A stretch of DNA of 64,000 bases from Lachnospiraceae bacterium (GCA_017440045.1 JAFSIA010000062.1:1-64000); one strand, 5' to 3'; shown: positions 1-9,694, counted from the stretch's first letter. Notes: a model not told the origin generated them from the letters alone. Program-made: numbers and translations.

Positions 1-814
1 GTTCTAGCATCGGTATGATACGCACTCCGTTTTCTGTCTTCGGAATACTAATTCCCCATCTACATTTCCTGTCTCCGTGGGAATAATAGACAGCCTGATG
101 GTTTACGTCAATGTAGTTCTCTTCGAAATCTACATCATCCCATCGTAATCCACTAAACTCTCCCAAACGCATTCCGGTTCCTATCAGCACGGTAAAAACA
201 ATATACCAGCGTCTCATTTCCTCATGCTCCGCAAGATACTGTAAAAACGCATCCTGTTCTTCCTCTGTCAAAGCATGTCTCTTGTCCTTTTCCCAGAAAG
301 CACTGCGTTTAATCTCCGCCATAACATCATTGCATGGATTTTTCATAATGATATCATTACGAACTGCCAACTGCATGGATGGTCTGACTACGGTATGTAT
401 GCTTTCCAAGGTAGACGCTTTCATCATATCATTTTGCAGGATGGATAGATAGAATTCCTTTACATCCGTATACTTGATAGAACCAACTTTTCGTTTTCCA
501 AAAGTATCTCGGACGAAATGATTATACATGTAGATATAATTGGAACGTGTAGTCTCTCTTATATCCGTTTTCAATCGCATATACTCATCAAACATATCAT
601 TCAACGTCTTGGTTTTCGCAAGATGACTATCCAATCCATCCATCATTGCTTTCTTAATCTGATCTTCTTTCTCTCGGAGTTCCGGTAGCGATGGTGCATA
701 AACCGTCCGCCTCTTTCCGTGATGCATATACTGATAATAATATCCGCCTGCTGCATGTTCATTTTCGCCCTTATAAAGAGCTCTTCCTTTTTTGTCTTTT
801 CTGGCACTTGCCAT
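1..814 (-). CDS. Tyrosine recombinase (integrase) of an integrative element, 3' end outside window
   Basis: Site-specific tyrosine recombinase that would integrate and excise a mobile element. The frame reads 271 codons from an ATG at 814 (GAGGTGAT ribosome binding site upstream) and leaves the window without a stop, so the C-terminal part is missing. Visible parts: a short basic N-terminal DNA-binding region, a SAM-like core-binding domain around residues 55-140, and the start of the catalytic domain with the first catalytic Arg in TGMRLGEFSGLRWDDVDF and a hairpin Lys in IPKTENGVRIIPM. The HxxR and Tyr motifs lie beyond the edge. An excisionase-like ORF lies just upstream, the usual arrangement in Tn916-like and other Clostridia elements. 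The target site is not visible. Confidence 0.93.
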   Translation of the reverse strand, partial: MASARKDKKGRALYKGENEHAAGGYYYQYMHHGKRRTVYAPSLPELREKEDQIKKAMMDGLDSHLAKTKTLNDMFDEYMRLKTDIRETTRSNYIYMYNHFVRDTFGKRKVGSIKYTDVKEFYLSILQNDMMKASTLESIHTVVRPSMQLAVRNDIIMKNPCNDVMAEIKRSAFWEKDKRHALTEEEQDAFLQYLAEHEEMRRWYIVFTVLIGTGMRLGEFSGLRWDDVDFEENYIDVNHQAVYYSHGDRKCRWGISIPKTENGVRIIPMLE

Positions 815-840
815 AGTATCACCTCGTTTCTAAATAGTAA

Positions 841-934
841 CGAGCCTCAACCAATGTGCTATAAAATATCCTCCTTTGACAACGACTTGTGTGTTGTCAT
901 TATATCTTTTACGCACTTCCTCAGTCAAGGCTCG
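841..934 (-). other. Long structured leader between excisionase-like gene and integrase
   Basis: CGAGCCTCAAC at 841-851 and GTCAAGGCTCG at 924-934 pair over 11 positions when G-U pairs are allowed. Inside lies a perfect 7-bp hairpin, TGACAAC (877-883) with GTTGTCA (893-899). On the minus transcript this folds just ahead of the integrase ribosome binding site and also exposes an internal AAAGGAGG. It could control integrase translation or be a cluster of recombinase-binding repeats. Confidence 0.4.
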
Positions 935-945
935 CCTGTTAATCT

Positions 946-1137
946 TTACTCTCTCACTTCAAAAGAATCAATATATTCATCCAACTTCTCTGTGTTCACA
1001 AGAACTGTTCCACGAATCTTACGTACTGCTTTGGCTTCCTTGGCAATCTTCATAAAATTCTGTATGCCGAGGGAATATAGTTCTGCACCGTCTTTGTAGC
1101 GGACGAATTTCTTATTTGCTGATTTCTGTTTCTCCAA
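946..1137 (-). CDS. Excisionase-like small DNA-binding protein (DUF6462-like)
   Basis: A 63-residue basic protein with the look of the MerR-like winged-helix excisionases that sit beside integrases in Lachnospiraceae: VRYKDGAELYSLGIQNFMKIA forms the helix-turn-helix, followed by RGTVLVNTEKLDEYIDSF, the strand and helix typical of these proteins. It most likely directs excision or regulates the integrase. The start codon is TTG at 1137, chosen because AAAGGAGG lies about 9 bases before it. Transcribed with the integrase, with a structured 131-bp gap between them. The family name is from memory of similar sequences. Confidence 0.72.
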   Translation of the reverse strand: MEKQKSANKKFVRYKDGAELYSLGIQNFMKIAKEAKAVRKIRGTVLVNTEKLDEYIDSFEVRE

Positions 1138-1487
1138 TAACTTTTCCCTCCTTTCGTCTGCGTTCCTTAATCAAGTCAATCTGATACCAAATATCCATAA
1201 TTTCATTGATTGGAAAATTTGTTCTTAACAATTATTTCTACAAATATTACTACAAAAAAGCTTTGAATATCTGTTCAAACAGCCTAGCATAGATGCCCCT
1301 CCTGTCAACATATCAAATCCCACATTCACACCTGTAACCGCAAAATACGAAACACATATTGCATCATTCAATAATAAAGCGGTTGAACCCTATACATGTT
1401 CAACCGCTTTATATCTTTACATGGCAAAGAGATATCCTTTAAAACATTTTCATATCTTTAATGCTAAACACGATATTACTCATCACT
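1138..1487. other. Intergenic stretch, element side
   Basis: No convincing gene. It holds a 28-codon minus-strand frame without a ribosome binding site (see rejected list), an AT-rich stretch at 1210-1260, and one strong inverted repeat at 1376-1410 (listed separately). Confidence 0.5.
1376..1410. terminator. Perfect 13-bp inverted repeat, probable terminator
   Basis: AAAGCGGTTGAAC (1376-1388) and GTTCAACCGCTTT (1398-1410) pair perfectly around a 9-base loop. A short A/T-rich flank follows on each side, so it could stop transcripts from the HNH and small-protein genes on the minus strand. An operator role is possible. Confidence 0.55.
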
Positions 1488-1646
1488 CTAAGTGTCAAAA
1501 CTCATTATATGTAATTCTCCCGAATCTAAATCCATTGCCATACCTCCACCCATATCTTGCATGATATTTCCTTCTGTATCCATCATCATTCCTCCTCCCA
1601 TATCAAAACAATAATCTCCATCAGAATAATCGAATCTCATTTTCAT
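1488..1646 (-). CDS. Small Met/Gly/Asp-rich protein of unknown function
   Basis: A 52-residue frame too short for usual gene calling. It starts at ATG 1646 behind a good AATGGAGGAA site and stops at TAG 1488. The protein is acidic and contains two copies of a short unit, FDMGGGMMMDTEG and QDMGGGMAMDLDSG, so it looks like an internal duplication. The ribosome binding site begins directly after the stop of the HNH gene, so the two are almost certainly co-translated. I do not recognise the family. An immunity or accessory role to the HNH protein is only a guess from position. Confidence 0.55.
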   Translation of the reverse strand: MKMRFDYSDGDYCFDMGGGMMMDTEGNIMQDMGGGMAMDLDSGELHIMSFDT

Positions 1647-1658
1647 TATATTCCTCCA

Positions 1659-1994
1659 TTAATTCAAACTAAAAATATCATAACCAGCATCAGTTCTTTG
1701 CACTTGATACAGAGTATCATCAATCCAAAATGTAATCTTATCAGCCGCCGCATCATTAGTTGCAATATTCGTACAGCAAAGATTCTCTATTACACTTCTT
1801 CCTCCACATGCCTTTGGTAATATATGATGCAAGTTCCAACCACAGTAAATTTTCTCATGATTCTCATACACATAATAGTCTTTATTTCCATAACCATCTT
1901 TGCACATGAGGTATCCGTGAAAATCTTCAGCAAATCTTTGCTCTCCAAAACACATTTCCCAAAGTTTTAGTGCATTTGTTTTATTAATCTTCAT
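1659..1994 (-). CDS. Small HNH-type endonuclease-like protein
   Basis: A 111-residue protein with an HNH-like core: GWNLHHILPKACGGRSVIENL, then N and K at the expected later positions (NDAAADKITF). The double His, the Pro-x-x-x-x-Gly-Gly turn and the later Asn match the beta-beta-alpha metal fold. No Cys pairs for structural zinc are evident. Start at ATG 1994 has a clear AGGAGGTG site. It lies between an integrase/excisionase pair and lysS and is probably cargo of the integrated element. Substrate unknown; nuclease activity is inferred from the motif only. Confidence 0.68.
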   Translation of the reverse strand: MKINKTNALKLWEMCFGEQRFAEDFHGYLMCKDGYGNKDYYVYENHEKIYCGWNLHHILPKACGGRSVIENLCCTNIATNDAAADKITFWIDDTLYQVQRTDAGYDIFSLN

Positions 1995-2017
1995 TTATTT
2001 CACCTCCTAACCTGACC

Positions 2018-2060
2018 AAACTAAAAAAGCCTATCCACTATACGTGTATAGACACAAAGG
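2018..2060 (-). terminator. Terminator-like hairpin upstream of the HNH gene
   Basis: On the minus strand GCCT pairs with AGGC around a second stem CTATAC/GTATAG (2038-2051), followed by TTTTTTAG just before the HNH ribosome binding site. It may terminate an upstream transcript or act as an attenuator for the HNH gene. Confidence 0.4.
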
Positions 2061-2072
2061 CCAGATTATAGT

Positions 2073-2136
2073 CTTTACACGCACAGTTATTAAAGCAATC
2101 CTTTTAAATTGCTTTTAATAAAATATGGTGTAAAGC
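2073..2136. other. Imperfect long stem-loop
   Basis: Outer arms CTTTACAC and GTGTAAAG enclose an 8x8 internal loop and an inner stem ATTAAAGCAAT (2089-2099) with ATTGCTTTTAAT (2108-2119). No gene overlaps it. It could be a structured RNA or protein-binding repeats. Confidence 0.35.
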
Positions 2137-2428
2137 TGTGAAACAATAATTTACGCACCTATGGCTTCTCATTACTTTCTCAAAGAATCAACTAGAATGT
2201 CTGTCCTCTGATAGTTTCCGAGGTTTACAAATCACTATAATACCACTTCTTTTAACCCAATAGCATAAAAGACCGTTCTAACACCTGCTCTCTAGTAAAT
2301 ACACTTGTTAAAAGTTTCATAATATGTACCACTGAAGATAATGGTATTATTTACACTATCATTCTACTACTACGCTACATAAATTACAATCAAATAATTA
2401 ATCGAAACCGAACCCCAAAACGCAAAAA

Positions 2429-2460
2429 GACCACTCCCAAGTCTTCACTTGAAAGTGGTC
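2429..2460. other. Compound hairpin
   Basis: GACCACT (2429-2435) pairs with AGTGGTC (2454-2460), with an inner CAAGT/ACTTG stem capped by CTTC. The A-rich flank on the left would give a U-run on the minus strand, so it may be a terminator for lysS. Confidence 0.4.
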
Positions 2461-2552
2461 CATACACACTGGTTAAAACTCTTTAATTTTCAGTTGTTTT
2501 GCATTGTGTCCTTTTACAAATCCCTACATTATGCTCCATACTTTCTGCAAAC

Positions 2553-2574
2553 TTTGCATAATATTTGCATAATC
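2553..2574. repeat. Tandem 11-bp direct repeat next to the lysS 3' end
   Basis: TTTGCATAATA is followed immediately by TTTGCATAATC. Short tandem repeats of this size beside an integrase-bearing end resemble arm-type recombinase sites. The role is not proven. Confidence 0.4.
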
Positions 2575-2614
2575 TAAAGACTAAAAAGTCTACAAAGTCC
2601 GATAAACACTGCAT

Positions 2615-4117
<1,503 letters not shown>

Positions 4118-4149
4118 TTTTATCTTCCTTTCCACTTCTTCGCTTTGGC

Positions 4150-4183
4150 TAAAAATCTAGGGAACCATATCGGCCCCCTAGAT
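4150..4183 (-). terminator. Terminator after greA
   Basis: ATCTAGGG (4155-4162) pairs with CCCTAGAT (4176-4183). On the minus strand the stem is followed by TTTTTAG. It lies between greA and the lysS start, so it separates the two or lowers read-through into lysS. Confidence 0.7.
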
Positions 4184-4219
4184 GATTATGCTAATACTTT
4201 TTACTATTAGTCGTAGAGA

Positions 4220-4702
4220 TTAGTTTACTCTCTCAATTGCAAGTACCTTAAACTTCGCAACTCCATCCTGAGTCTCAACACTTACAACATTGCCTACCTT
4301 CTTACCGATAAGCTCCTTGCCAAGTGGTGATTCGTTAGAAATCATACCGTTTAAGCTGCTAGCCTCTGTTGAGCCTACAATCATAAACTCCAACTCTTCA
4401 TCATACTCTTTATCTAATAATTTCACCTTACATCCTACGTTGATTTTCTTTGTGTCTACGTCATCCTCATCAACAACTTCTGCATTCTTAAGGATTTTCT
4501 CGATTTCTTCGATTCTTGCCTCGATGTCTCTCTGCTCATCCTTAGCTGCATCATACTCAGCGTTCTCTGATAAGTCACCCTGCTCTCTGGCTTCCTTTAT
4601 CTTCTGAGCAACCTCTGTTCTCTTATTAACCTTAAGGTCATGAAGCTCATTTTCAAGCTTTGTGAGACCTGCATATGTCAAAATATTCTTCTTCTCTGCC
4701 AT
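4220..4702 (-). CDS. greA: Transcription elongation factor GreA
   Basis: Rescues backtracked RNA polymerase by stimulating cleavage of the nascent RNA 3' end. At 160 residues it is full length: an N-terminal antiparallel coiled coil (about 1-75) with the tip motif GDLSENAEYDAAKDEQ carrying the acidic residues that enter the polymerase channel, then the FKBP-like C-terminal domain with ISNESPLGKELIGKKVGNVV. Start ATG 4702 follows GGGGTAAAA. It precedes lysS on the same strand, a common Firmicutes order, with a terminator between them. Confidence 0.96.
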   Translation of the reverse strand: MAEKKNILTYAGLTKLENELHDLKVNKRTEVAQKIKEAREQGDLSENAEYDAAKDEQRDIEARIEEIEKILKNAEVVDEDDVDTKKINVGCKVKLLDKEYDEELEFMIVGSTEASSLNGMISNESPLGKELIGKKVGNVVSVETQDGVAKFKVLAIERVN

Positions 4703-4839
4703 TTGTTTTACCCCATTTCACATTTTAATTGTTTGTTGTATAGGCAAGTTCGTAGAACTTTTCTATCATAAAACTGGTTTTCCAGTTTCTCCTAGCCACT
4801 CGCGTAATTATACAATGTAACTCCTTATATTGTCAACTT

Positions 4840-5475
4840 TTATTGTTGCGCATTTTCAAATAAACTAGCTGTGCTGACGAATTCTGTAGGCTCCGTTGGC
4901 GGATGGAATGTCACATCCTCCTTCACAATGTTTTGTACAATCATTGAAAGCCACAGATTTATCATAAACATAACGCTTGTTGTAACATACTGATTAAGGA
5001 AATCAAGTGCCGGTATCATACCAAGTAAGCATATTACGATTCCCACAAGATAAATCTTAATTACTGTCATTCTGTCCTTTCTAAGCTTATCTGCCTGCTT
5101 TGTCATGCCCTCAAGCTTATAAAGTCTAACTGTTTTATTTAAGATTTCACCGTATGTGGCAATTGCAAAAAGGTGCACCATAGCCATAAGACCCTTTGTC
5201 AATGCTAGTCCGTAGGATAAGAACATTCCTACTACCCAGAGTGCCAATGCCACTCCTGAAACTATTAAAGCGTTTTTTAATGCCTTATCGAAAAAGCCAA
5301 GTCCTGCTTTATCTCTAAGCTCCATACACCCAAGCATTACCAACCCAAATCCTAAAAACATAGGAAGTATCTGTATCATAAATATTCCTATAGGGATTTC
5401 AATATGCACCGCTGAAAGCAGTATTCCCCACATTATTTTTTTGTATCCACTTGCTGTACTTGAAATTACCATCAT
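4840..5475 (-). CDS. Multi-pass membrane protein, unknown function
   Basis: A 211-residue hydrophobic protein with about five or six predicted membrane spans (for example PIGIFMIQILPMFLGFGLVM, ALIVSGVALALWVVGMFLSY, IKIYLVGIVICLLGMIPAL) and a polar C-terminal tail. I do not recognise a family. AGGAGAAG precedes ATG ATG at 5475/5472, and the gene begins only a few bases after the dusB stop, so it is the distal gene of the dusB operon. Nothing in the sequence indicates a substrate. Confidence 0.8.
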   Translation of the reverse strand: MMVISSTASGYKKIMWGILLSAVHIEIPIGIFMIQILPMFLGFGLVMLGCMELRDKAGLGFFDKALKNALIVSGVALALWVVGMFLSYGLALTKGLMAMVHLFAIATYGEILNKTVRLYKLEGMTKQADKLRKDRMTVIKIYLVGIVICLLGMIPALDFLNQYVTTSVMFMINLWLSMIVQNIVKEDVTFHPPTEPTEFVSTASLFENAQQ

Positions 5476-5481
5476 CTTCTC

Positions 5482-6435
5482 CTATCCTATATTTTCTATA
5501 AGTTCTCTTAGTTCATCTATACTTTCAACCATATTTACTGCATTTCTAAGAGCTGCCGCATGAGGATAGCCAAATATGTACCATGCCACATGCTTTCTCA
5601 TTTCCCTTATTCCTGTGTATTCACCCTTGTAGTCAATAAGCATCTGACTATGTCTTAATATCATCTGTTTAACTTCCTCAAGGGATGGTTTTGCAAGCTT
5701 TTCTCCTGTCTCAATATAATGCGACACCTGGTTGAATATCCATGGATTGCCTCTTGCTGCTCGACCTATCATTATCATATCGCAGCCTGTCTCGTCCATC
5801 ATACGTTTTCCATCTTCCGGTGTTCTTATATCACCGTTTCCGATAACAGGTATACTAATTGCTTCCTTCACCTGTCTTATAATATCCCAGTCAGCCACAC
5901 CACTATAATACTGCTCTCTTGTTCTTCCATGAACTGCAATCAGTGATGCTCCTGCCTGTTCCAATCGTTTCGCCACTTCAACAGCATTTACATTATCATC
6001 ATCAAAGCCTTTTCTCATCTTTACTGTAATAGGCTTTTTGGACTTCTTAACCATAGCCTCTACTATATTTGCCGCCAACACCGGATTCTTCATTAGTGCT
6101 GACCCCTCACCATTGTTGACTATCTTGGGCACTGGACACCCCATATTTACATCTATGAACTCATATGGTCCCTCTGATACTCTTCCGGCTATCTCACCCA
6201 TTATATCAGGCTCAGAGCCGAACAGCTGCAATGCCACCGGGCGCTCTGACTCATGGGTCTTTAGAAGGTCTATTGTATTTTTATTATTATACAATATTGC
6301 TTTAGCACTAACCATCTCCGTATATATAAGCCCGCATCCCTGCTCCTTTACAAGAAGACGAAATGGCAGGTCTGTAACTCCTGCCATAGGCCCAAGGGCT
6401 ATTTTATTGTCTATATGCACATTTTCAATCTGCAT
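5482..6435 (-). CDS. dusB: tRNA-dihydrouridine synthase
   Basis: FMN- and NADPH-dependent reduction of uridines in the tRNA D-loop. The 317-residue protein is a TIM barrel with the family signatures [12 protein letters not shown] near the N-terminus, INVNMGCP-type sequence (here [22 protein letters not shown], with the active-site Cys), [20 protein letters not shown] and [11 protein letters not shown] for FMN phosphate binding, plus the helical C-terminal domain ([13 protein letters not shown]). It belongs to the Dus group typical of Firmicutes (DusB/Dus1 of B. subtilis). Close spacing with neighbours on both sides implies an operon. Confidence 0.94.
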   Translation of the reverse strand: MQIENVHIDNKIALGPMAGVTDLPFRLLVKEQGCGLIYTEMVSAKAILYNNKNTIDLLKTHESERPVALQLFGSEPDIMGEIAGRVSEGPYEFIDVNMGCPVPKIVNNGEGSALMKNPVLAANIVEAMVKKSKKPITVKMRKGFDDDNVNAVEVAKRLEQAGASLIAVHGRTREQYYSGVADWDIIRQVKEAISIPVIGNGDIRTPEDGKRMMDETGCDMIMIGRAARGNPWIFNQVSHYIETGEKLAKPSLEEVKQMILRHSQMLIDYKGEYTGIREMRKHVAWYIFGYPHAAALRNAVNMVESIDELRELIENIG

Positions 6436-6450
6436 ACTCTCTATCCTTTC

Positions 6451-6801
6451 TTAGCAGTCATCACCAAAGGCATCCTCTCCTAATACAAACGCCTTATAAT
6501 AAAGCTCTAAAGACTCCAATAACTCTCTCTTTTTTATCTGCATACTTTTTATCTTGAGGCCACATCCTATCTCATCAAAAAGATAATCATGCTCATCTGT
6601 CTGCACCTTAAATTCCAATGTACCATCCGGCTGATACTCTAGAGTAAGCACTCCACCGATGTCCTCTGTAAATAGAACGCACATCGCCTTAAGCTCATCC
6701 TGAATACTCTCCGGAAGTCTATTAAATTCCTCATTAAAATAATACTTTTGAGTGTAAGAATTAGCACCACAAAGCACTACATTTTCATTATCCTTAAACA
6801 T
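6451..6801 (-). CDS. Conserved small cytoplasmic protein (DUF6145-like)
   Basis: A 116-residue acidic soluble protein beginning MFKDNENVVLCGANSYTQKYYFN. The sequence suggests a mixed alpha/beta fold with a two-Cys stretch near the middle (DEIGCGLKIKSMQI) and an acidic tail ending GDDC. I associate this sequence with the DUF6145 family of Lachnospiraceae, but without a search this stays tentative. It lies 15 bp upstream of dusB on the same strand and is probably co-transcribed. Function unknown. Confidence 0.75.
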   Translation of the reverse strand: MFKDNENVVLCGANSYTQKYYFNEEFNRLPESIQDELKAMCVLFTEDIGGVLTLEYQPDGTLEFKVQTDEHDYLFDEIGCGLKIKSMQIKKRELLESLELYYKAFVLGEDAFGDDC

Positions 6802-6810
6802 TTTTCTCTC

Positions 6811-7098
6811 CTACAATATTACAATAGTGGCAAATATGCCTACTGCTACAAAAAACACAAAGCCAACCATAAGACTAATAAATCTTCCCATTTCATCTCT
6901 CTTGTAATATTTTATCCCCATGGCCAAATTAATCACTGCTGCGCAGAAAAATATAGCCGGAAATAGTAGCATATTTTCTTCTCTGTTCATAAACAAGATG
7001 AGGGCACAGGCAAATATCAATACTGAAAAAATTATATTTATAATATCTACCACACGTCCAAAATATCTAAAGGGGCGCTTTCTTCTCTCAAAATCCAT
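6811..7098 (-). CDS. Small membrane protein, unknown function
   Basis: A 95-residue protein with an N-terminal basic segment (MDFERRKRPFRYFGR) and three probable membrane spans (IINIIFSVLIFACALILFM, LLFPAIFFCAAVINLAMG, FISLMVGFVFFVAVGIFAT). No catalytic motif. It lies between argF and the DUF6145-like gene with gaps of about 10-15 bp, so it is part of the argF-to-dusB transcription unit. Function not predictable. Confidence 0.75.
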   Translation of the reverse strand: MDFERRKRPFRYFGRVVDIINIIFSVLIFACALILFMNREENMLLFPAIFFCAAVINLAMGIKYYKRDEMGRFISLMVGFVFFVAVGIFATIVIL

Positions 7099-7111
7099 AT
7101 TTATCTCCTAA

Positions 7112-8122
7112 CTATAAGCTGTATCCGCCAAGTGTAGCAAGCATTATCGCCTTTATTGAATGCATTCTGTTCTCCGCCTCATCAAAGACTACCGACTTCT
7201 CTGATTCAAATACTTCATCTGTCACTTCAAGCTCTGACAAGCCAAACTTTTCATATACTTCCTGTCCCACCTGTGTCTTCAAATCATGATATGCAGGTAA
7301 ACAATGCATAAACACACTCTTTTTTGATGTGTTATCCATTACCTTCTTATTAACCTGATATGGCAAGAGCTCCTTTATACGCTCTGCCCAAACCTCATCC
7401 GGCTCTCCCATAGATACCCATACATCTGTGTAGATAATATCTGCATCCTTAGTAGCTGTAGCCACATCATCACTAAGTGTGATTGTTGAGCCTGTTGCTT
7501 TTGCATACTCCTTACACTGATTAACAAGCTCCTCCTCTGGGAAGTACTTCTTTGATGTGCAAGCCACAAAGTCAATTCCCATCTTCGAGCATGCTACCAT
7601 AAGGGAGTTACCCATATTGTATCTTGCATCTCCCATATACACAAACTTAAGTCCCTTGAAGCTGCCAAACTTTTCCTTGATTGTCAAAAGGTCGGCTATC
7701 ATCTGTGTTGGATGATACTCGTTTGTGAGTCCATTCCAAACTGGTACACCTGCATATTTTGCAAGCTCCTCAACTATCTCCTGACCATATCCTCTGTACT
7801 CGATTCCCTCATACATTCTACCAAGAACTCTAGCTGTATCCTCTATGCTTTCCTTCTTTCCTATCTGTGAAGCCTTTGGATCCAAATATGTAGAACCCAT
7901 ACCAAGGTCGTGGGCTGCCACCTCAAACGAACATCTTGTTCTTGTACTTGTCTTCTCAAATATAAGGGCCACATTCTTTCCCTTGCAATATTCCATAGGG
8001 ATGCCCTTCTTCTTTTTATCCTTTAAATCTGCTGCCAAATCCACCAGATACATTATCTCCTCTGGTGTAAAATCCTTAAGTGTTAAAAAACTACGTCCTA
8101 CTAATGATTTCATATTACTCAC
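7112..8122 (-). CDS. argF: Ornithine carbamoyltransferase
   Basis: Makes citrulline from ornithine and carbamoyl phosphate, in arginine synthesis or, in reverse, in the arginine deiminase pathway. The 336-residue protein shows the carbamoyl-phosphate motif [12 protein letters not shown], the [13 protein letters not shown] loop, [13 protein letters not shown] for ornithine, and the active-site [10 protein letters not shown]. Arginine deiminase and carbamate kinase are not nearby, which leans towards the biosynthetic role, so argF is preferred over arcB. A promoter and a long 5' leader lie between it and the cell wall hydrolase gene upstream. Confidence 0.95.
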   Translation of the reverse strand: MSNMKSLVGRSFLTLKDFTPEEIMYLVDLAADLKDKKKKGIPMEYCKGKNVALIFEKTSTRTRCSFEVAAHDLGMGSTYLDPKASQIGKKESIEDTARVLGRMYEGIEYRGYGQEIVEELAKYAGVPVWNGLTNEYHPTQMIADLLTIKEKFGSFKGLKFVYMGDARYNMGNSLMVACSKMGIDFVACTSKKYFPEEELVNQCKEYAKATGSTITLSDDVATATKDADIIYTDVWVSMGEPDEVWAERIKELLPYQVNKKVMDNTSKKSVFMHCLPAYHDLKTQVGQEVYEKFGLSELEVTDEVFESEKSVVFDEAENRMHSIKAIMLATLGGYSL

Positions 8123-8189
8123 TCCTATATATTTAATTCATATCTTTTGAATATATTTACTAAGATTTCCCTTTTTAAGGTACTTGGTT

Positions 8190-8218
8190 AGTTTAACACA
8201 CTTTTAGCAGCTTGTGAA
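8190..8218 (-). promoter_or_regulatory. Candidate argF promoter
   Basis: On the minus strand TTCACA (8218-8213) and TAAACT (8195-8190) are 17 bp apart. The -35 is a fair match and the -10 acceptable. About 70 bp lie between it and the argF start. Confidence 0.4.
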
Positions 8219-8230
8219 GATTATATCACA

Positions 8231-8268
8231 GAAAAAAACGATACATTTCTTTTTAGGAAATGTATCGT
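8231..8268 (-). terminator. Terminator after the cell wall hydrolase gene
   Basis: ACGATACATTTC (8238-8249) pairs perfectly with GAAATGTATCGT (8257-8268). The minus strand continues with a run of T residues, matching a rho-independent terminator for the gene ending at 8299. Confidence 0.85.
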
Positions 8269-8298
8269 CTTTAATCATTTGATAACTTTTATTTCATT

Positions 8299-9609
8299 CT
8301 AGTATACACGGTAGAATACTTCTGAACCAAGAATGATGTACTCATCATATCTAGAGAAGTTTGCTGCTGGTAAATAGATGAAGTTATAATAACCTACCAT
8401 ATTGTTATTTCCAGCAAGTGCGTCCTTAACCGCCTGTACACTTGTTGCTCTTGGACCATTCTTAATATATCTGTCTAATGAACCATTCTTCGCTACTGAG
8501 AACTGGTTCTTTGCGTAGATTACATCACTTACATCTGGTCCGTACTTGCCACTCTTAAGTCTGTTAAGAATAACATTTGCTACTGCAAGCTGACATTCAT
8601 AAGAGCTGCTTCCAACTTCAGCTGATACGCAGCATGCCATAAGGTATGCATCTTCTGGTGAAAGTGAATACTCACCAACCTGAACTATCTCAGCCAAACC
8701 ACTATTCTTAATAGCTGCCTCTAAAGCTGCCTCTTCCTGTCTTCTCTTTTCTTCTTCTTCAGCCTTCAAAGCTGCCTGGCGTGCTTCCTCAGCCTCTTTT
8801 GCCTCCTGCTCTTCTGCAAGAGTCATACCAGTACCAATCTGACGCTTTGCGTAGATATAATCTGTGCTAACATATGCTGTAGCTTGTTCAAATATAATCT
8901 TTGTCCAATCTTCACCATATTCTACAATCTGGAGCTGATCACCATACACAACCATACCAAGTGTTGTACTAGATGTTGTTGCTTTGGCTCTAACTCTTAA
9001 TCTGTCTGCTGTGACTACGGCGTAAAGCTGAGCTACTTCATCAACGTGTGCCTCCACGTCCTCGCCAAACCATGCATATTCATTCTTAATGTAGCCTTCT
9101 ACATTTCCTGAACGAACTAACGACCATGTATCTCCCTGCCATATGAGCTTACCACCCTGTCCGGCAAAAATCTTACCTACTACCTCAGATTCAGCATCTG
9201 CTGTTGCTCTGACGTTAACATAGTCTGTCACATTGACCATAAACTTGTCCGCATATTCTGACTCCCAAGCAAATTCCTTATTTGGAGCTGCCGGCTTGTC
9301 TGCATATAATAAATCTTCTACTGTCTGGTCTTCGTTGCCTGCTTCTGTTTCACTGTCACCTACTACCCCTTCTGTCTGTGTGTCTGCAATCTCTGTATCC
9401 ATTGGTAATCCAACGAATGACATATCATCCTTCTCCACAAGTGACACGTCTACATCAGCTGTTTCCATATTTTCTGTTGCTAACTTGTTCTGTTCCCCTT
9501 CGTTACTTCCTGTCACATCACTGCTCATAGTGCCTGCAACTACGATAATCGCCAAGCTCAATACCATGTTGGTAATGATAGCAATTACCTTGTCCTGCAT
9601 TGCTTTCAT
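8299..9609 (-). CDS. Secreted cell wall hydrolase with two SH3b domains and a SleB-like catalytic domain
   Basis: A 436-residue exported protein. Residues 8-28 form a signal anchor or signal peptide, followed by an acidic Thr/Glu-rich linker. Two bacterial SH3 repeats come next: one around VNVRATADAESEVVGKIF and one around LRVRAKATTSSTTLGMVVYG, which bind wall peptide. A charged coiled-coil linker (AEEEEKRRQEEAALEAA) leads to the C-terminal Hydrolase_2/SleB-type domain with the catalytic Glu in CVSAEVGSSSYECQLAVANVILNRL. It probably cleaves peptidoglycan glycan strands as a lytic transglycosylase. GGAGGCAAC precedes the start. It is a single-gene unit with its own promoter and terminator. Confidence 0.88.
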   Translation of the reverse strand: MKAMQDKVIAIITNMVLSLAIIVVAGTMSSDVTGSNEGEQNKLATENMETADVDVSLVEKDDMSFVGLPMDTEIADTQTEGVVGDSETEAGNEDQTVEDLLYADKPAAPNKEFAWESEYADKFMVNVTDYVNVRATADAESEVVGKIFAGQGGKLIWQGDTWSLVRSGNVEGYIKNEYAWFGEDVEAHVDEVAQLYAVVTADRLRVRAKATTSSTTLGMVVYGDQLQIVEYGEDWTKIIFEQATAYVSTDYIYAKRQIGTGMTLAEEQEAKEAEEARQAALKAEEEEKRRQEEAALEAAIKNSGLAEIVQVGEYSLSPEDAYLMACCVSAEVGSSSYECQLAVANVILNRLKSGKYGPDVSDVIYAKNQFSVAKNGSLDRYIKNGPRATSVQAVKDALAGNNNMVGYYNFIYLPAANFSRYDEYIILGSEVFYRVY

Positions 9610-9694
9610 GTTGCCTCCTTAGATGTTTTCAGTTTGACTACACATTTATTATGTGCAGTTCTACGAAATATTTACATTAAAGTTATCGTTTTGT

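Larger units (their letters stand above)
1995..2614. other. 620-bp intergenic region between HNH gene and lysS
   Basis: No gene with start and ribosome binding site. It contains a terminator-like hairpin at 2018-2060, a longer imperfect stem at 2073-2136, a compound hairpin at 2429-2460, and a tandem 11-bp repeat at 2553-2574. A decayed-looking minus-strand frame around 2245-2320 has stops. This is the likely junction between mobile element and core chromosome. Confidence 0.5.

Noticed and set aside
719..1099. Plus-strand ORF of 126 codons opposite the integrase end and excisionase-like gene
   Set aside because: Antisense shadow across two real genes; no ribosome binding site and no protein-like composition.
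1112..1198. 28-codon minus-strand frame (MDIWYQIDLIKERRRK...) overlapping the excisionase-like start
   Set aside because: No ribosome binding site before its ATG, and it overlaps the better supported TTG start at 1137.
2224..2526. Imperfect direct repeat TTTACAAATC(A/C)CTA at 2224-2237 and 2513-2526
   Set aside because: 13 of 14 bases match, but the sequence is AT-rich and short; could be chance, and no partner function is visible.
4746..4788. Small dyads AAGTTC-GAACTT and AAACTGG-CCAGTTT between greA and the membrane protein gene
   Set aside because: Short stems without a clear T-run on the minus strand; not convincing as terminator or operator.
8123..8180. Possible ArgR boxes before argF (TGAAT and ATTCA half-sites)
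   Set aside because: Half-sites occur but not in the TGAAT-N4-ATTCA arrangement; matches are too weak in such AT-rich DNA.
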